The notes: generated from the sequence alone by a model not told the origin. A stretch of DNA of 64,000 nt from Clostridiales bacterium (GCA_029256575.1 JAQSXR010000004.1:66514-130513), one strand, 5' to 3'. Shown: positions 45,954 through 54,363, counted from the first letter of the stretch. A program made the numbers and translations.

Positions 45954-46250
45954 TAAATCCCCTAAGTTAATTAATTTATTTTATCCTCATCTTTAAATCC
46001 CCTAAGTTAATTAATTTATTTTATCCTCATCTTAAAATCCCTAAGTTAATTAATTTATTTAAATCCTCATCTTAAAATCCCTAAGTTAATTAATTTATTT
46101 AAATCCTCATCTTAAAATCCCTATAATTTATTCAAATCCTCATCTTAAATTCCATTAGTTAATAATTTAATAAATTCTCATGTTAAAATCCCTAAGTTAT
46201 CTTTAAATCCCCTAAGTTATTTAATCCCTAAGTTATTTAATCCCTCATCT
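45954..46250. repeat. 40-bp tandem repeat array between trpD and trpC
   Basis: Four 40-bp units (45954, 45994, 46034, 46074), two exact pairs, then shortened or diverged copies to about 46250. Read on the trp-coding strand, each full unit has AGGGG or TAGGGAT, about 8 nt, then ATGAGGAT and a stop within 3-4 codons (MRIK or MRI). The units are joined with no unique spacers, so it is not CRISPR. Role unknown. Confidence 0.9.
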
Positions 46251-46282
46251 TTTCCTCTTTCTTTAATCATCTATACCCTAAT

Positions 46283-46516
46283 AGTTTTGTCTGTTCCCTT
46301 CCCATACATTTCATATTCTTCGCAAGTCTTAAGATAAGTATTTGCATATGTTTTTCATTTGAATACACAATCTCGGGAATTGTCCGTGTATAGCAGACGC
46401 TCTTAGTCTGCAATACACGAACAAACCCAAGATTGTGGAGGCAAGAGAAAAACATGCAAATCTATCTTAAGACCAGCGAAGAATCTCACTCCCCCTCCAA
46501 GGGAACCGACAAAACT
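46283..46516. repeat. 234-nt imperfect palindrome (giant hairpin or MITE-like element) between trpD and trpC
   Basis: Arms 46283-46398 and 46406-46516 around a 7-nt loop. Matching blocks from the outside: AGTTTTGTC, GTTCCCTT, ATTCTTCGC, GTCTTAAGATA, ATTTGCAT, GTTTTTC, CACAATCT, GGG, CGTGTAT, GCAGAC and shorter ones, about 83 pairs in total. Internal loops are mostly symmetric (14x14, 9x9, 2x2). No transposase and no clear target-site duplication. ORFs within it are artefacts of the repeat. Confidence 0.9.
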
Positions 46517-46521
46517 CACCC

Positions 46522-46593
46522 CCTTATCTTGCCCTTGCTCTTGATCTTGCTCTTGATCTTGGTTTTGATCTTGCTCTTTCCCTTGATTTTGAT
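46522..46593. repeat. Purine-rich 12-mer microsatellite right after trpD
   Basis: Read on the trp strand, AAGATCAAGAGC-type units repeat several times directly after the trpD TAG stop. If TAG were read through, the frame would encode alternating Ile-Lys/Ser-Lys (IKSK) for about 24 residues before TGA. Confidence 0.85.
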
Positions 46594-47601
46594 CTATTCA
46601 TTCGACATTTCAATAAACTTATTTAACTGCTGCATTGCTTTTTTGCTATCTATCATTTCTGCTGCCATCTTTACACATTCTCTCAAGGTAATATTGTTAT
46701 ATGACATATATAAGCACACAGCCGAATTCAGTAATACAATATCACGTTTTGGCCCTTTTTCACCACTTAGAATTCGTCTGGCTATCTCTGCATTTACAGT
46801 TGGATCTCCACCTACTAGATCTTCCGGCTTACAATATTCGAATCCAAACTGACGTGGATCAAGGAAAAAGCTATTTAACTGTCCATTATTTACTTCACAA
46901 ACTGTGGATGAGGAAGTTAATGAAACTTCATCTAGTCCGTCATGTCCGTGCACAACCATTGCTCTCTTAACTCCAAGGTTGGCTAATACTCTTGCAAGTG
47001 GTTCCACTAGATTCTCATCATAAACCCCTAACAATTGAAGGTTTGCGCCTGCTGGACTTGCTAATGGACCAAGAATATTAAATATTGTACGGACACCAAG
47101 TTCTTTTCTTACCGGAGCAGCATACTTCATTGAAGAATGATAAAGAGGTGCAAACATAAAACACATTCCAATTTCTTTGAGTATTTTTTCACTCTTCTCG
47201 ACAGGTATATCTATCTTAACTCCTAGTGCTTCTAACACATCAGCGCTTCCACATTTACTAGATACACTTCTATTACCGTGTTTTGCAACCGGAATTCCTG
47301 CTGCTGATATTACGAAAGATGAAACAGTCGATATATTAAATGTAAATGCTTCGTCTCCTCCAGTTCCAACAATCTCTAATACATCTCCATCATGTCTTAA
47401 TTTTGTACCATGCTCCCTCATAATCATTGCACACGCTGTTATTTCATCAATACTTTCACCTTTCATTCTCATAGCAGTAATAAAAGAAGAAATCTGAGCA
47501 TTTGTTGCTTCGCCCTTCATAATTTCGTCCATAACGGACTTCGTCATTTCAAGAGATAAATCTTCTTTATTCAATAAATTATATATTGCTTGTTGAATCA
47601 T
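46594..47601 (-). CDS. trpD: Anthranilate phosphoribosyltransferase
   Basis: 335 residues, normal length. PRPP loop VGTGGDEAFTFNIST, KHGNRSVSSKCGSADVLE, the NILGPLASPAG motif and VHGHDGLDE. It joins PRPP to anthranilate. Its start overlaps the trpG end by 4 bp, so it is translationally coupled. Downstream of its stop lies the repeat region before trpC. Confidence 0.96.
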   Translation of the reverse strand: MIQQAIYNLLNKEDLSLEMTKSVMDEIMKGEATNAQISSFITAMRMKGESIDEITACAMIMREHGTKLRHDGDVLEIVGTGGDEAFTFNISTVSSFVISAAGIPVAKHGNRSVSSKCGSADVLEALGVKIDIPVEKSEKILKEIGMCFMFAPLYHSSMKYAAPVRKELGVRTIFNILGPLASPAGANLQLLGVYDENLVEPLARVLANLGVKRAMVVHGHDGLDEVSLTSSSTVCEVNNGQLNSFFLDPRQFGFEYCKPEDLVGGDPTVNAEIARRILSGEKGPKRDIVLLNSAVCLYMSYNNITLRECVKMAAEMIDSKKAMQQLNKFIEMSNE

Positions 47602-48179
47602 AGTAATTCACCACCTATCTTTAAGAAATTTTCCATAATTATTACTCCTTGTGGAGTCAATATAGATTCAGGGTGAAATTGTAACCCATATATTTCATAA
47701 TCTCTATGCTTTACAGCCATAACTTCACCATCAACATCTTCTGCAATAACTAACAGTTCATCTGGAAGTGAGATCCTTTTTGCTATGAGAGAGTGGTAAC
47801 GCGCCGCTTTAATTATTGGTGCCAATCCTTTAAAGATTCTACTTCCATTCGCAATATGAATGTCACTTTGTTTTCCGTGCATTAGATGTTTTGCCAATAC
47901 AATCGAAGCACCAAATACTTCACAAATTGCTTGATGTCCCAAACATACTCCTAGAACTGGAACCTTTCCTTTCATATACTCTATTACTTGTTCACAAACT
48001 CCAGCATTTACAGGATATCCTGGCCCTGGTGATATAATAATATGGGAAGGATTTAATTCTTTTATTTCTTCAACAGTCATTTCATCATTTCGTATCACTC
48101 TAATATCATCACAAATGCTTCCTGCAAGCTGTACTAAGTTATATGAAAAACTATCATAGTTATCTATTAATAATATCAT
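47598..48179 (-). CDS. trpG: Anthranilate synthase glutamine amidotransferase
   Basis: 193 residues. Class I amidotransferase: SPGPGYP, nucleophile Cys in VLGVCLGHQAI (about 79), and the His/Glu pair in LQFHPESILT (about 168-170). It supplies ammonia to TrpE. Overlaps trpE by one base and trpD by four. Confidence 0.96.
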   Translation of the reverse strand: MILLIDNYDSFSYNLVQLAGSICDDIRVIRNDEMTVEEIKELNPSHIIISPGPGYPVNAGVCEQVIEYMKGKVPVLGVCLGHQAICEVFGASIVLAKHLMHGKQSDIHIANGSRIFKGLAPIIKAARYHSLIAKRISLPDELLVIAEDVDGEVMAVKHRDYEIYGLQFHPESILTPQGVIIMENFLKIGGELL

Positions 48180-49636
48180 TAGTCATCCACCTCACTTGCT
48201 TTTAGAATCGCTTCAATTACAGCTTTCGCTTTATTTTCAGATTCTTCATACTCTTTCTCTGGATTGCTATCTGCAACAATCCCCCCACCAGCTTGAACAT
48301 ATACCTTGCCATCTTTTTGTACTGCCATACGAATTGCGATACAAGTATCCATATTTCCTGCAAAGTCGATATATCCAATCGCTCCACCATATATACCTCT
48401 TGGAACTTTCTCAAGTTCATCTATTATTTCACAAGCACGAATCTTAGGTGCTCCGGATAAAGTACCTGCTGGAAGAATAGCTTCAATTGCATCGAATGCA
48501 TCTTTTCCACTTTTAATACTTCCATCTACCTTTGAAGTAATATGCATTATCTTTGAATAGCGGTGTACTCTTTTGTATTCCGATAGCTTAACACTTGCAT
48601 ATTTTGATATTTTACCAATATCATTTCTTGCAAGATCAACTAACATATTATGCTCCGATAATTCTTTCTCATCTTGGAGTAATTCCTGTTCTAAAGCATC
48701 ATCTTCCTCTTTACTCTTTCCACGAGGTCTTGACCCTGCAATTGGAAAAGTTGTGATATTATCTTCTTGTACTTTTACAAGTGTTTCTGGAGATGTGCTA
48801 ATTAACTGCGTCTCCCCGTTTTGCATGAATACCATATACGGTGAGGGGTTAGTAGTCCTTAGAACACGATAAGCATTCAATAGACTATCTTTGTATTCCG
48901 TTTCAAATCGCCTTGAGATAACTGCCTGAAATATATCACCATTCACTATATATTCTTTAGTCTTTTCTACCATTTCACAATATTCTTCTTTGGAAACGTT
49001 ACAAGTAAAATGAGGGTTGCTTATTGTATGCAGTTTCGGCAATGGACTTGTATCTGTTATCAATCGAATAATATTTTCAATATCAGCAACCGCCTTACCG
49101 TAATTCTCCATTGTCTTATCTGTCTGCATATTCACAATTATATTCATCTTTTGTTTCAAGTGATCATAAGCAATTACCTTGTTGAATAGCATAAGGTCAT
49201 AATCATTGAACTCACTGTCTTGAAGCTTCAAAACCGGCTCTGCATAGCCAATCATTCCATATGAAAAGTAGCCAACAAATCCACCTGTAAATGGAGGCAT
49301 TCCCTCAAGTTTTGGTGCTTTATATTTTGCCAAGATATTTCTCAATACTTCGAGAGGTTTATCCGAATGAATAACTTTCTTCTCCCCATCATCAATGATA
49401 ATTTCACTATTTTTACATGTAACATGTAGTATTGGAGAAAAGCCGAGGAATGAGTATCGACCCCACTTCTCACCACCCTCAATACTTTCAAGCAAATAAT
49501 ATCGCTGGCTGATCTGAGATATCTTACGCAGTAGTGTAATTGGTGTAATAATATCTGCATATATTTCTTTACAGATTGGTATAATACTGTATTCTTTTGC
49601 TAAAACCTCAATTTCATTACAACTTGGTGTTATCAT
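48179..49636 (-). CDS. trpE: Anthranilate synthase component I
   Basis: 485 residues. N-terminal tryptophan-feedback motif YYLLESIEGGEKWGRYSFLGF (LLES) and the chorismate-binding domain with IAGSRPRGKS, DLARNDIGKISKYASVK, LPAGTLSGAPKIRA and YGGAIGYIDFAGNMD. First step of tryptophan synthesis from chorismate. Controlled by the T-box leader upstream and likely by feedback inhibition. Confidence 0.97.
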   Translation of the reverse strand: MITPSCNEIEVLAKEYSIIPICKEIYADIITPITLLRKISQISQRYYLLESIEGGEKWGRYSFLGFSPILHVTCKNSEIIIDDGEKKVIHSDKPLEVLRNILAKYKAPKLEGMPPFTGGFVGYFSYGMIGYAEPVLKLQDSEFNDYDLMLFNKVIAYDHLKQKMNIIVNMQTDKTMENYGKAVADIENIIRLITDTSPLPKLHTISNPHFTCNVSKEEYCEMVEKTKEYIVNGDIFQAVISRRFETEYKDSLLNAYRVLRTTNPSPYMVFMQNGETQLISTSPETLVKVQEDNITTFPIAGSRPRGKSKEEDDALEQELLQDEKELSEHNMLVDLARNDIGKISKYASVKLSEYKRVHRYSKIMHITSKVDGSIKSGKDAFDAIEAILPAGTLSGAPKIRACEIIDELEKVPRGIYGGAIGYIDFAGNMDTCIAIRMAVQKDGKVYVQAGGGIVADSNPEKEYEESENKAKAVIEAILKASEVDD

Positions 49637-49723
49637 AATAAATCACCGTATTTTTCATCTAAAGATGGGATGAAAAACTCCTTTCATATTTTTATTTTTG
49701 AGTAATCTGGCAAAAAACTATAT

Positions 49724-50007
49724 AAAAAAAGCTCCTGCCCCTGTATTTCTACAGGGACAAAAGCTTAAGCTTCTGCGGTACCACCCAATTTGGCGTATTA
49801 TAAAATACGTCCTCTCATTTTGCATACCATCATATGCACCCAACTGATAACGGACAGGGTTCCCGTCAGCACCTACTCCTAACTCAAGTTTCAGGCTGCC
49901 CTCACAAGTCCATTCAGGAAAATCTATGCTACCGCATTCTCACCAATCAGCGGTTCTCTGGATACACCAAATTTTTCTTACTTCTCTTGTTCAGCGGTTT
50001 ATTATTT
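49724..50007 (-). promoter_or_regulatory. Tryptophan T-box leader of the trp operon
   Basis: The 417-bp gap before trpE contains this RNA element. On the - strand the T-box GGGTGGTACCGC (about 49775-49786) is followed by a terminator (49724-49766) with a CCCTGTA/TACAGGG core and a T-run. Upstream are a stem I-like region (AACCGCTGATTGGTGAGA...) and the segment GAATGGAC with candidate specifier UGG (Trp; 49910-49912). Uncharged tRNA-Trp binding should favour the antiterminator and allow trp expression. Confidence 0.92.
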
Positions 50008-50013
50008 TAAACA

Positions 50014-50042
50014 ATTATACATTATCATATTTTGTTTGTCAA
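50014..50042 (-). promoter_or_regulatory. Consensus promoter of the trp operon
   Basis: TTGACA (50037-50042), 17-nt spacer, TATAAT (50014-50019) on the - strand. It starts 12 bp after the upstream EamA gene ends. Confidence 0.93.
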
Positions 50043-50053
50043 GTATCATTTAC

Positions 50054-51118
50054 TTAATGTGTATGTCTATGATGAAGGTCGGGTGTATGGGTATGCTTAT
50101 GCTCAATCGCATCATGTATATGCTCATGGCTATGTTCCCCCTCAACTTCCGGAATATGAATATGATTATGATGATCATCATCATGAGAATGTTTATGCTC
50201 ATGACTATCCTCTGCATGAATATGGATGTGTTTATGATTTTCAGTAACAGCGAAATATGCGCCTATTATCATAATGGCAAGTGCAATTAAAAAAGATGCG
50301 GTTATACTTTCATGTAACCAAATCCATGAAATAAGAACTCCTATAAATGGTGCAGTCGCATAATATGTACTGGTTCTTGCTGCTCCAAGAACTCTTTGTG
50401 CTTTAATATAAAAGAAAATGCTAAGTCCATAAGCGACAAACCCTAATAGCAGAGCAAAAAAGATATATAAAATATTATTACTATACTCTTTTAACATAAT
50501 CGAAATTATAAGCGACCCAATTCCTGACCCAAGACCTTTAACAACCACTATTTGTAATGGATCTTTCAGAGATAGCATCCGCGTGCAATTATTTTCAAAT
50601 CCCCAGCATAGGCAAGCAATGATAACGTATATAGACCCTATTGAAAAAGAAAAGCTACTGAAATCCTTAACTGACAAAACAATACTAGAGAGAGTGATTA
50701 ATGAAATAGCAATCCACATTCGTTTTCCGATCGCTTCTTTAAAGACAAAAAGAGCAACAAGCGAAGTTGCTACAATCTCAAAGTTATTAAGCAATGATGC
50801 ATTCGCAGATATTGTCTTTGAAAGACCCAACATTAGAAATATCGGAGCACCAATATCTAGTATAATCATCGAAACTATATATGGTAATTCATTCTTTGTC
50901 ATCTTTGCTTCTATTCGTCTTTTCTTACTTAGTACTTTGATTATATTAACGGTTAACATCCCAATGCCCGCACCTAAATACAAGAGTGCAGCCATTAGTG
51001 TTGGTGGAATCTTTATAAGTAGCAGCTTCGATATTGGTGCACTAATTCCATAAAGAGTCGCTGCCAATATAGCCATAAATATCGGTTTAAACTTTTGCTT
51101 ATTTAATTTTAGTTCCAT
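50054..51118 (-). CDS. EamA/DMT-family transporter with histidine-rich C-terminal tail
   Basis: 354 residues. Ten TM helices form two EamA repeats (about 12-150 and 160-290). The last 60 residues hold about 23 histidines in HxH patterns mixed with Asp/Glu (HKHIHIHAEDSHEHKHSHDDD...). EamA members export amino acids or metabolites; the His-rich tail suggests metal (Zn/Ni/Co) binding or regulation. The tail begins right after TM10 and is probably cytoplasmic. No terminator is obvious between it and the trp promoter. Confidence 0.9.
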   Translation of the reverse strand: MELKLNKQKFKPIFMAILAATLYGISAPISKLLLIKIPPTLMAALLYLGAGIGMLTVNIIKVLSKKRRIEAKMTKNELPYIVSMIILDIGAPIFLMLGLSKTISANASLLNNFEIVATSLVALFVFKEAIGKRMWIAISLITLSSIVLSVKDFSSFSFSIGSIYVIIACLCWGFENNCTRMLSLKDPLQIVVVKGLGSGIGSLIISIMLKEYSNNILYIFFALLLGFVAYGLSIFFYIKAQRVLGAARTSTYYATAPFIGVLISWIWLHESITASFLIALAIMIIGAYFAVTENHKHIHIHAEDSHEHKHSHDDDHHNHIHIPEVEGEHSHEHIHDAIEHKHTHTPDLHHRHTH

Positions 51119-51159
51119 CAGCTACCCTCTCCAATGTCTTGATAATTATTTAATGAGTT

Positions 51160-51648
51160 TTATAGTGATGATGGACAAGTTGCATTACTTTTATATCTTG
51201 CTTTTATTTCTTTGTACTTTGCTTCTCCTAGTTTATAAAGTTCTTCTTCCTCTTTCGTCGTTACGACTAATTCAGGAACTTTAGTAGGCTTATCATCAAC
51301 TAAATGTACCATCGTAAAGAAAGCTGTCATTGCTGTTTCTAATTTGGAATAATCCTCTATTTCATGCACTGATATACTTACCATTATCTGCATGGACGAT
51401 GTTCCAACATATGCAAGTTGCCCTTTACAAGTAACTATATCTCCAATATGAATCGGTTTATGAAAAACAATCTCATCTACTCTTGCTGTAACCACTGTTC
51501 CTTTTGCATGTTTTACCGCAACCAACCCTGCAATGTCATCCATCATCTTCATTAGATTACCGCCATGTACATTACCATAAGAATTACTATGCATAGGCTC
51601 CATTATTTGGCAAGTCTCTGCCCTTGAAAAAGCTATATTTTTTCCCAT
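51160..51648 (-). CDS. Acyl-CoA thioesterase (hotdog fold)
   Basis: 162 residues. HSNSYGNVHGGNLMKMMDDIAGLVAVKHAKGTVVTARVDEI is the YciA/BFIT-type hotdog motif, with the Asn/Asp catalytic residues. Cytoplasmic, hydrolyses acyl-CoA esters. AAGGAG precedes the ATG. Terminal part EEELYKLGEAKYKEIKARY is helical. Confidence 0.9.
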   Translation of the reverse strand: MGKNIAFSRAETCQIMEPMHSNSYGNVHGGNLMKMMDDIAGLVAVKHAKGTVVTARVDEIVFHKPIHIGDIVTCKGQLAYVGTSSMQIMVSISVHEIEDYSKLETAMTAFFTMVHLVDDKPTKVPELVVTTKEEEELYKLGEAKYKEIKARYKSNATCPSSL

Positions 51649-51686
51649 ATAAATCTCCTTATCTAATTTGATTTTATTTTCAATTG

Positions 51687-52085
51687 TTATAATTTATCTT
51701 TACTAGTTTCCTGTACTAATGTCTTCAATCTAAGAAGATGAATACTTACACTAATACCAATTATGCAAAGTAGTATTCTTAAATGCGAGTTATCAACAAC
51801 GATAATAGAAAAACCGAGAGATACCCACAAAAATATTATCGCTACTATCTTTACTCTTTTCTTTACTGCTTTATAGGTCATATAGTTATAAATATAAGTC
51901 CCAAAAATTCTATGGTTTACAAGCCAAGTATATAACTTTTTAGAACTACGCAAATAACAAAAAGCGGCCAATAATAAAAACGGTGTTGTTGGGAGCACAG
52001 GAATAAATATTCCTATCATCCCCAATCCTAGTGAAATTGTTCCTCCTAGAATTAACGAATATTTGATTATTTGCTTTGATATCAT
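51687..52085 (-). CDS. YbaN-family (DUF454) small membrane protein
   Basis: 132 residues, about three to four TM helices (12-34, 73-90, 93-112). Conserved DUF454 motif GMIGIFIPVLPTTPFLLLAAFCYLRSS followed by LVNHRIFGTYIYNY. Function unknown. It follows the GCAxxG gene by 4 nt, so it is likely in the same operon. Confidence 0.88.
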   Translation of the reverse strand: MISKQIIKYSLILGGTISLGLGMIGIFIPVLPTTPFLLLAAFCYLRSSKKLYTWLVNHRIFGTYIYNYMTYKAVKKRVKIVAIIFLWVSLGFSIIVVDNSHLRILLCIIGISVSIHLLRLKTLVQETSKDKL

Positions 52086-52089
52086 TTTA

Positions 52090-52539
52090 TCACTTTCTAT
52101 TTATATATTCATACATAATATCTGCTGCATCTCCAACAAGTTCAACACAAGGTCGTTTCTCATAATATTCTGGTGTTCTTGCAGCTGGTATGTAACCGTC
52201 ATTTTCTTTTTCTAATCCTAATAGTTCCCTGCAAATAATTGAACGATTGTCTTCTTTAAATTTATTTGCAAGTGACTGAATTAATTTATAATGTTCCGCT
52301 TTTACTTCATCGTCATTTGGGTCAGTATATCCATATTTCATTCCCGCAACCATAAACATACCACTTACAGCTCCACAAACTTCTCGTAATTTACCCATTC
52401 CTCCACCAAAAGAAGATGATAATTTTAGTGCAGTTTCAAAATCAATACCTATTTCTTCACAAAAAGCTGCAAAAACTGATTGCGAACAATTATATCCTTG
52501 ATTAAATAGTTCTTTTGCTCTATCTGAATGTTTACTCAT
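52090..52539 (-). CDS. C_GCAxxG_C_C family redox protein
   Basis: 149 residues from the ATG at 52539, which has GGGGGAA upstream; a longer frame from 52605 would start inside the mrp gene. Motifs: NQGYNCSQSVFAAFCEE, FGGGMGKLREVCGAVSGMFMVAG, CRELLG and the C-terminal RPCVELVGDAADI. Conserved cysteines suggest a metal- or disulfide-binding role; the family function is not settled. It starts 1 nt after mrp ends. Confidence 0.9.
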   Translation of the reverse strand: MSKHSDRAKELFNQGYNCSQSVFAAFCEEIGIDFETALKLSSSFGGGMGKLREVCGAVSGMFMVAGMKYGYTDPNDDEVKAEHYKLIQSLANKFKEDNRSIICRELLGLEKENDGYIPAARTPEYYEKRPCVELVGDAADIMYEYINRK

Positions 52540-52540
52540 A

Positions 52541-53386
52541 TTATTCCCCCATTTCCAAAGAAACTTCAAGAATATCTGCAGTTTTATCAAGCCAATCTGC
52601 ATCAAATTGTTCTATCTCTCCCATATCGCAAGCTGCTGCTATCTTAGGATCAATTGGCAATTTTGCAAGAACGTGCAATCCGTTTGTACGTGCTATTTCT
52701 TCAATATGACTATCACCAAATAACCTTATTTCCTTATCACAGTCGGGACATTTAACATATCCCATATTTTCAACCAATCCAATAATTGGTACGTTCATCA
52801 TTTCAGCCATTTTAACTGCTTTTCCAACTATCATAGATACTAGTTCCTGAGGTGTCGTTACTATAATAATTCCATCAATAGCGATTGACTGGAACACCGT
52901 TAAAGGCACGTCACCTGTTCCAGGTGGCATATCTATAAACATAAAATCAATATCACCCCAAATAACATCCGTCCAAAATTGTTTTACAGCATTTGCAATT
53001 ACTGGACCTCTCCATACAACTGGATCTGTTTCATTATCCAATATCAGATTAATTGACATAATTTCAATACCTTTATCACTTTTGACAGGTAATAATCCAG
53101 CTTCACTGCCCACTGCCTTTTGTTTTAATCCAAATGCCTTTGGAATAGATGGACCAGTTATATCCGCATCTAGTATTGCCGTTTTATATCCTTTTCTATT
53201 CATAAGTACAGCGAGAGTTGAAGTTACAAGAGATTTACCCACGCCTCCCTTACCACTCACAATACCAATAACTTTTTTTACTCTACTAAAATCATTTAGA
53301 TTTTCCGTAAAATCTGTCTTTCCTACTTTTCTATCACTACAAGTTTCACTACAATCTCCACAATTTTGGTTACAATTTTCGCTCAT
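52541..53386 (-). CDS. mrp: Mrp/NBP35-type Fe-S cluster carrier ATPase
   Basis: 281 residues. N-terminal Cys-rich segment (CNQNCGDCSETC) is like eukaryotic/archaeal NBP35. Deviant Walker A GIVSGKGGVGKSLVTS (about 40-55), DADITGPSIP, DMPPGTGDVPLTV. C-terminal CPDC (CPDCDKEIRLFG) would bridge a [4Fe-4S] cluster at the dimer interface. It assembles or transfers Fe-S clusters in the cytoplasm. The gene is followed by a GCAxxG protein gene. Confidence 0.94.
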   Translation of the reverse strand: MSENCNQNCGDCSETCSDRKVGKTDFTENLNDFSRVKKVIGIVSGKGGVGKSLVTSTLAVLMNRKGYKTAILDADITGPSIPKAFGLKQKAVGSEAGLLPVKSDKGIEIMSINLILDNETDPVVWRGPVIANAVKQFWTDVIWGDIDFMFIDMPPGTGDVPLTVFQSIAIDGIIIVTTPQELVSMIVGKAVKMAEMMNVPIIGLVENMGYVKCPDCDKEIRLFGDSHIEEIARTNGLHVLAKLPIDPKIAAACDMGEIEQFDADWLDKTADILEVSLEMGE

Positions 53387-53434
53387 CTTAAATTCTCCTC
53401 TTTTGCAATATTGTGCATCTATATATTTTATTAA

Positions 53435-54289
53435 TTAAAAAAATAATTTTTTATATTCGCTAGGCGAATGACCATTTATTATCTTAAATGTATTAGAGAA
53501 ATGTGGGAAACTTACAAACCCGCAAATCTTTGCTACTTCTGATACAGAGTGTTGCCTGCCAATCAATAATTCCTCGGCTTTCTTGATCCTTACATTCATT
53601 AAATATTGATGCGGTGATATTCCTGTTTTCTTTTTAAAGCACCTAATAAAATGATAAGGAGAAACATGTATTTCATCACAAATATCATTGATTGTTATAT
53701 TAGCAGTGAAAAATACTTGCATAAACTCCATTGCTAAGTTTACATAGTCATCTGTATCTGGAGATAACCCAGAATGTTTTTTTATATTCGTCTTAAACTC
53801 TCTTAATAGTTGCACCGCAATTTGTGTACCAATACAATCCATCATTAATCCTATGCTGTCTTTACGATTACTTTCTTTGATAAAGCTATCTATCTTATGT
53901 ATTAGCTCATTTGAAAAAGGATTTTGGAATTTTAAGAATTTAATATCCACTGAAATACCTAATTCATCTGAAATATACTTAATCAACTCTGGTTTGATTA
54001 GAAGCGAAATAAACGGTTTTGTTTTTGGTGCGTTCTCGCACAAAACACTGTCTCCTGGGTTAATGGCAAAGATCTTTCCTCGTTCAAGTTCTTTACGAAT
54101 CCCATTTACTTTAATATCTGGAGGTGGTGATGTTAGTAAGAAAAAATGATAATCAACAGATTGTATTACTTTGTCAGTAATATACGTTTTAGGTTTAAAA
54201 AGTGCAACACTACTAGCAAAGTATGCCTCATCATTTTGTATATTTCTTGCAGGAATTTGGTCCATAAAATTATCATACTTATGATCCAA
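53435..54289 (-). CDS. AraC-family transcriptional regulator
   Basis: 284 residues. An N-terminal cupin-like sensing domain (about 20-150) and two C-terminal HTH units (about 185-282) with NITINDICDEIHVSPYHFIRCFKKKTGISPHQYLMNVRIKKAEELL and VSEVAKICGFVSFPHFSNTFK. Target unknown; it lies 48 nt upstream of mrp on the same strand. Confidence 0.9.
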   Translation of the reverse strand: MDHKYDNFMDQIPARNIQNDEAYFASSVALFKPKTYITDKVIQSVDYHFFLLTSPPPDIKVNGIRKELERGKIFAINPGDSVLCENAPKTKPFISLLIKPELIKYISDELGISVDIKFLKFQNPFSNELIHKIDSFIKESNRKDSIGLMMDCIGTQIAVQLLREFKTNIKKHSGLSPDTDDYVNLAMEFMQVFFTANITINDICDEIHVSPYHFIRCFKKKTGISPHQYLMNVRIKKAEELLIGRQHSVSEVAKICGFVSFPHFSNTFKIINGHSPSEYKKLFF

Positions 54290-54363
54290 TATACACCTCT
54301 CCAGTCTATCAGCTTATTTATACCCTATTATATGGAATTTCATACTAATATATATTTTAATTA

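Noticed and set aside
45954-46250. CRISPR array
   Set aside because: The 40-bp repeats are directly joined with no unique spacers, and no cas genes are in the window.
46267-46455. 62-residue ORF on the - strand
   Set aside because: It lies within the giant palindrome, has no ribosome site and no recognisable protein; the frame is a by-product of the repeat.
46283-46516. Insertion sequence or transposase gene
   Set aside because: No transposase-like frame and no target-site duplication were seen; MITE origin stays only a possibility.
46433-46852. 139-residue ORF on the + strand
   Set aside because: It runs antisense through the microsatellite and the trpD 3' end; leucine-rich low complexity, no ribosome site.
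50032-50290. Tyr/His/Met-rich ORFs antisense to the EamA tail
   Set aside because: They mirror the histidine codon repeat (CAT/CAC) on the other strand; no independent ribosome site.
52540-52605. N-terminal extension of the GCAxxG protein
   Set aside because: It lies inside the mrp gene; the ATG at 52539 has its own ribosome site and begins the family-like sequence.
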